Source: Thalassovita mangrovi | GTDB lineage: Bacteria > Pseudomonadota > Alphaproteobacteria > Rhodobacterales > Rhodobacteraceae | Assembly (NCBI RefSeq): GCF_009857745.1 | Contig: NZ_WWEN01000003.1 | Span: 1-64,000 of the forward strand | Length of the DNA: 64,000 bases | Direction: 5' to 3' | In this document: positions 61,503-64,000 of the stretch, in pieces | How the letters are laid out: each line of letters begins with the position of its first letter | How positions within the stretch are numbered: the first letter of the stretch is position 1 | Translations under genes and position numbers: made by a program | The notes under the pieces: generated by a model | What the model was told of the DNA's origin: nothing | The model's input: only the letters and a program-made list of their open reading frames with translations | Databases searched by the model: none

Positions 61503-62396
61503 TCAAGAAACGAAGGGCGCCAGACCGCTGCAAAGCCGGTCCCAGACCGCCGCGATCCGAGGCACGTGGCGCAGCCCCTGCGGCGCGGCCAGCCAGACCG
61601 GCAAGGGCGGGATCGTCACCCCGATATCCAGCAGCTCGACGCCCGGGTCGGCATCGATCAGATTGCGCTGCCCGAACCCCACGCCGCAGCCCGCCCGGAT
61701 CAGTTGCCAATAGGCGTTCTGGTCATCGCAACGGGTGGTGAACCAGTCCCGCGTCGCCGGCCAGCCCAGATCGCGCATGCCGCGCAGGATCAGCTCGCTC
61801 TGATCGAAACCGACAAGCGCGTGATCCATCATGTCCTGCACCGTTTCCGGGCGGCCGTGCTTTTCCACATAAGACGTCGCGGCGCAGACCCCCATCCTGA
61901 TCTCGCCCAGCTTGCGGGTGACGATTTCCAGCTGCTGCGGCTGGTACATCCGAACGGCGATATCGGCTTCGCGGAACAGCAGGTTGTCGCTGCGGTCCGA
62001 CGCCACGAGGTCGATGGTGATCCCCGGCAGGGCTTCGCGGATATCGGCGACAATGCCGGGCAGGTAATTCAGCGCGGTGACTTCGCTGGCGGTGATCCGC
62101 ACCGTGCCGCTGGTGCCCGCATCGCGCCCCGCCACCGCCATGGCGATTTCGCGCATCGCCTCCTGCATGCGGCGGGCGGCGGGCAGGATCGCCTGCCCCG
62201 CCTCGGTCAGGTCGAAGCCGCGCGGCTGCCGGACCAGCAGCGACACGCCCAGATCGGTTTCCATCTGCTTGATCTGGCGCCCCAGCGTCGGCTGGCTCAG
62301 CCCCAACTGCCGCGCCGCCGCCGATAGCGACCCCCGTTCGGCCACGGCAAGGAAACTGCGCACCAGCGCCCAGTCGGTTTGATCGAGATTTGCCAT
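61503..62396 (-). CDS. LysR-family transcriptional regulator
   Basis: A 297-residue LysR regulator with the N-terminal winged HTH (DQTDWALVRSFLAVAERGSLSAAARQLGLSQPTLGRQIKQME, residues about 4-46) and a periplasmic-binding-like effector domain. It is divergent from the epimerase-like gene, which is its probable target. Its start codon overlaps an inverted repeat, attca-caaa-tgaat, that could be an autoregulatory site. Confidence 0.94.
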   Translation of the reverse strand: MANLDQTDWALVRSFLAVAERGSLSAAARQLGLSQPTLGRQIKQMETDLGVSLLVRQPRGFDLTEAGQAILPAARRMQEAMREIAMAVAGRDAGTSGTVRITASEVTALNYLPGIVADIREALPGITIDLVASDRSDNLLFREADIAVRMYQPQQLEIVTRKLGEIRMGVCAATSYVEKHGRPETVQDMMDHALVGFDQSELILRGMRDLGWPATRDWFTTRCDDQNAYWQLIRAGCGVGFGQRNLIDADPGVELLDIGVTIPPLPVWLAAPQGLRHVPRIAAVWDRLCSGLAPFVS

Positions 62397-62408
62397 TCAC
62401 AAATGAAT
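62395..62408. promoter_or_regulatory. candidate LysR operator
   Basis: An inverted repeat ATTCA-CAAA-TGAAT overlaps the LysR start codon in the gap to the divergent epimerase gene. Two aattcag direct repeats (62471-62477, 62484-62490) lie closer to that gene. The T-N11-A consensus is not met exactly. Confidence 0.4.
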
Positions 62409-62504
62409 ACACAACCTTCTGTTTCAGGCAATAGGCATTCAAAACAGAACGGCATATTTCAGTGGCAGAAAATTCAGACAAGCAATTCAGAAAGGAACAG
62501 ATCA

Positions 62505-63407
62505 ATGCAACAGACAGTCCTGATCCTGGGTGCCAACGGCCGTTTCGGCAGCAACGCCGCCCAGGCCTTCGCCGCCGCCGGATGGCAGGTGCGCAAATTC
62601 GACCGCAGCCGCGACCGGCTGGAACAGGCGGCGCGCGGCGCCGATGTGATCGTCAACGCCTGGAACCCGCCCTATCACCATTGGGCCAAGGAAATCCCGG
62701 CGCTGCACGCAAGGGTGCGCCGGGCCGCTTTGGAAAACGACGCGACGGTGATCATCCCCGGCAATGTCTATGTCTTCGGCCCCGATGCGCCCTTCCGCTG
62801 GACAAGCGACACGCCGCATCTGGCGACCAACCCTCTGGGCAAGCTGCGGATCGATATGGAAAACGCCTATCGCCGCGACGGGGTGCGCACCATCGTGCTG
62901 CGCTCGGGCGATTACATCGACACCTCGGCCTCGGGTAACTGGTTCGACATGCTGATGGGCAAGCACCTGTCCAAGGGCAAATTCTACTATCCCGGCCGCG
63001 CCGACATTCCCCATGCCTGGGGTTACCTGCCCGATGTGGCGCGGGCGGCGGTGATGCTGTCGGAAAAGCGCGATCAGCTGAAGCGGTTCGAAGACGTGCC
63101 GTTTCCCGGCTACACCCTGACCGGTCAGGAACTGGTGGCGGCGATTTCCAAGGTGTCCGGCCGCGACATCAAGCTGAAGAAAATGCTCTGGTGGCCGATG
63201 AATTTCGCCCGGCCTTTCGCGCCGGTGCTGAACGGGATCTTCGAAATGCGCTACCTGTGGAACCTGCCGCACCGCCTTGACGGGGAACGGTTCAACGCCC
63301 TGCTGCCGGATTTCCAGCCCACCCCGATGGAAGAGGCGCTGGCCCGGGGCATCGCGCCGCTGATGCCCGATGCCGCATCGCCCAAGCCGCGCCGCGCCGC
63401 CGCCTGA
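62505..63407 (+). CDS. NAD(P)-dependent epimerase/dehydratase-like protein
   Basis: A 300-residue extended short-chain dehydrogenase/reductase. The Rossmann motif is LILGANGRFGSNAAQAF (residues about 5-21), and NVYVFGPDAPFRWTSDTPH holds the region of the usual YxxxK; the Tyr-Lys pair is not obvious, so it may be a non-catalytic or atypical member. It starts ATG at 62505 with AAGGA upstream. The divergent LysR is its probable regulator. Substrate unknown. Confidence 0.85.
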   Translation: MQQTVLILGANGRFGSNAAQAFAAAGWQVRKFDRSRDRLEQAARGADVIVNAWNPPYHHWAKEIPALHARVRRAALENDATVIIPGNVYVFGPDAPFRWTSDTPHLATNPLGKLRIDMENAYRRDGVRTIVLRSGDYIDTSASGNWFDMLMGKHLSKGKFYYPGRADIPHAWGYLPDVARAAVMLSEKRDQLKRFEDVPFPGYTLTGQELVAAISKVSGRDIKLKKMLWWPMNFARPFAPVLNGIFEMRYLWNLPHRLDGERFNALLPDFQPTPMEEALARGIAPLMPDAASPKPRRAAA

Positions 63408-63410
63408 GCG

Positions 63411-64000
63411 CTAGTCGGGCAGGGCCAGGTCGACCCAGACCAGCCGGTGCCGGCTGGCCGCCTCGGCCACCGGCGCGAAGGGATCGCCGGGGGCGGGCCA
63501 CAGAACGCCCGCCCCCAGCACCTTCAGGTCGGCCGAGGGCAGGACGTAATCCACCCGCATCGGGCCGGTCGCCTCCCAGGCGACCGTCGCGGCGTGATGG
63601 GTGTCGGACAGCGGCAGAGGATCGCTCAGGCGCGGATCGCCCAGCAGCGCCCTGATCGCCGCTTTCCGCCCTTCGCCCCGTTCGGGATCGGCATTCGCAT
63701 CGCCTGCCAGAACGAAGGCCCCTGTCACCGCCCCACCCAGATCGCCATCCAGATAGGCCCGCCACAGGCGCAGCTCGTCGGCGTTGCGGAACCCGTTGCG
63801 ATCCTCCGGCCCGTCGAAAACCGGCGGCGTCGCGTGGAAGGTCAGCAACGTGATCCGCCGCCCCGAGGGCAGAACCACCGGCACCACCCAATGCCCGATC
63901 GAGCTGAGCCGTTGCACCCTCGCGGCCTCAACGCTCAGCACGCCCTCGGCCTTCGGCCCCTCGGCCCGCGCCAGATCGGCCCAGAGCAGCCCCGACAGAT
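63411..64000 (-). CDS. endonuclease/exonuclease/phosphatase family protein, 5' part missing
   Basis: The C-terminal part (about 196 residues visible) of an EEP-fold protein whose start lies beyond the window; the frame is open to base 64000. Visible motifs are AGDANADPERG (catalytic Asp/Asn region) and MRVDYVLPSADL followed by ASRHRLVWVDL, which corresponds to the SDH/RH active-site motif. Members hydrolyse phosphodiesters in nucleic acids, lipids or sugars; the substrate cannot be told. Its stop lies four bases past the end of the convergent epimerase gene. Confidence 0.85.
   Translation of the reverse strand, partial: LSGLLWADLARAEGPKAEGVLSVEAARVQRLSSIGHWVVPVVLPSGRRITLLTFHATPPVFDGPEDRNGFRNADELRLWRAYLDGDLGGAVTGAFVLAGDANADPERGEGRKAAIRALLGDPRLSDPLPLSDTHHAATVAWEATGPMRVDYVLPSADLKVLGAGVLWPAPGDPFAPVAEAASRHRLVWVDLALPD

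Overview
The window is a GC-rich, densely packed chromosomal segment from an alphaproteobacterium, most likely Rhodobacterales (Roseobacter group). Pointers to this are an F1 ATPase operon in the order atpHAGDC without F0 genes, families common in that group (DUF2161, TIGR01459 HAD hydrolase, DUF2125, Hint-domain protein, DUF6904-type extensin-like protein), a CIRCE-controlled groESL operon, and an arginase/ornithine cyclodeaminase pair opposite an Lrp regulator. The assignment is inferred from gene content; no rRNA gene is present to confirm it.

Layout. Positions 1-5.4 kb hold the end of etfA, a secreted tail-collar protein, an EamA exporter with tag (3-methyladenine glycosylase), a GNAT acetyltransferase and groES-groEL. 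Positions 5.5-15.8 kb hold a DUF2161 nuclease-like protein, a TraB/GumN protein, Mn-dependent pyrophosphatase, two small proteins, a HAD hydrolase, a MaoC-type hydratase with a structured leader, a translationally coupled ribF / YcgN-like / threonine aldolase run, an alpha/beta hydrolase with an HCCA-isomerase-like DsbA protein, and prs. Positions 15.9-16.9 kb form a small, less GC-rich insert with an RNA ligase and an H-type lectin. Positions 17-22 kb are the F1 ATPase operon. Positions 22.4-27.4 kb hold a methyltransferase, gloB, clpA and an M23 peptidase. Positions 27.6-30.6 kb encode a MotA/MotB-like membrane motor pair with a very long periplasmic coiled coil. Positions 30.7-39 kb hold a ChaC-like protein, a DUF2125 protein, hisC / prephenate dehydrogenase / extensin-like genes, a UPF0114 protein, rpsD, a Hint protein and an LpxR-like lipid A deacylase.

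Positions 39-46.3 kb are an amino-acid catabolism region: Lrp, arginase and ornithine cyclodeaminase (arginine to proline), a GT29 sialyltransferase-like protein, and a fused indolepyruvate ferredoxin oxidoreductase with its own Lrp regulator. Positions 46.4-60.3 kb combine three related hybrid histidine kinases with an RND efflux operon (two adaptors, pump, TetR) whose promoter carries a perfect 15-bp palindrome between the -35 and -10 elements; a tRNA-Pro(CGG) lies between. Positions 60.3-64 kb hold leuB, a LysR regulator opposite an epimerase-like protein, and a truncated endonuclease/exonuclease/phosphatase protein.

Most of the window is housekeeping or ordinary accessory content. No CRISPR array, insertion sequence, integrase or complete defence system was seen. 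The best leads for new biology are the RNA ligase/lectin insert, the motor pair related to Zorya ZorAB but lacking the defence genes, the UUCG-capped leader before the MaoC gene, the phased repeats upstream of arginase, the bacterial GT29-like enzyme, and the degenerate receiver domain shared by the tandem kinases.
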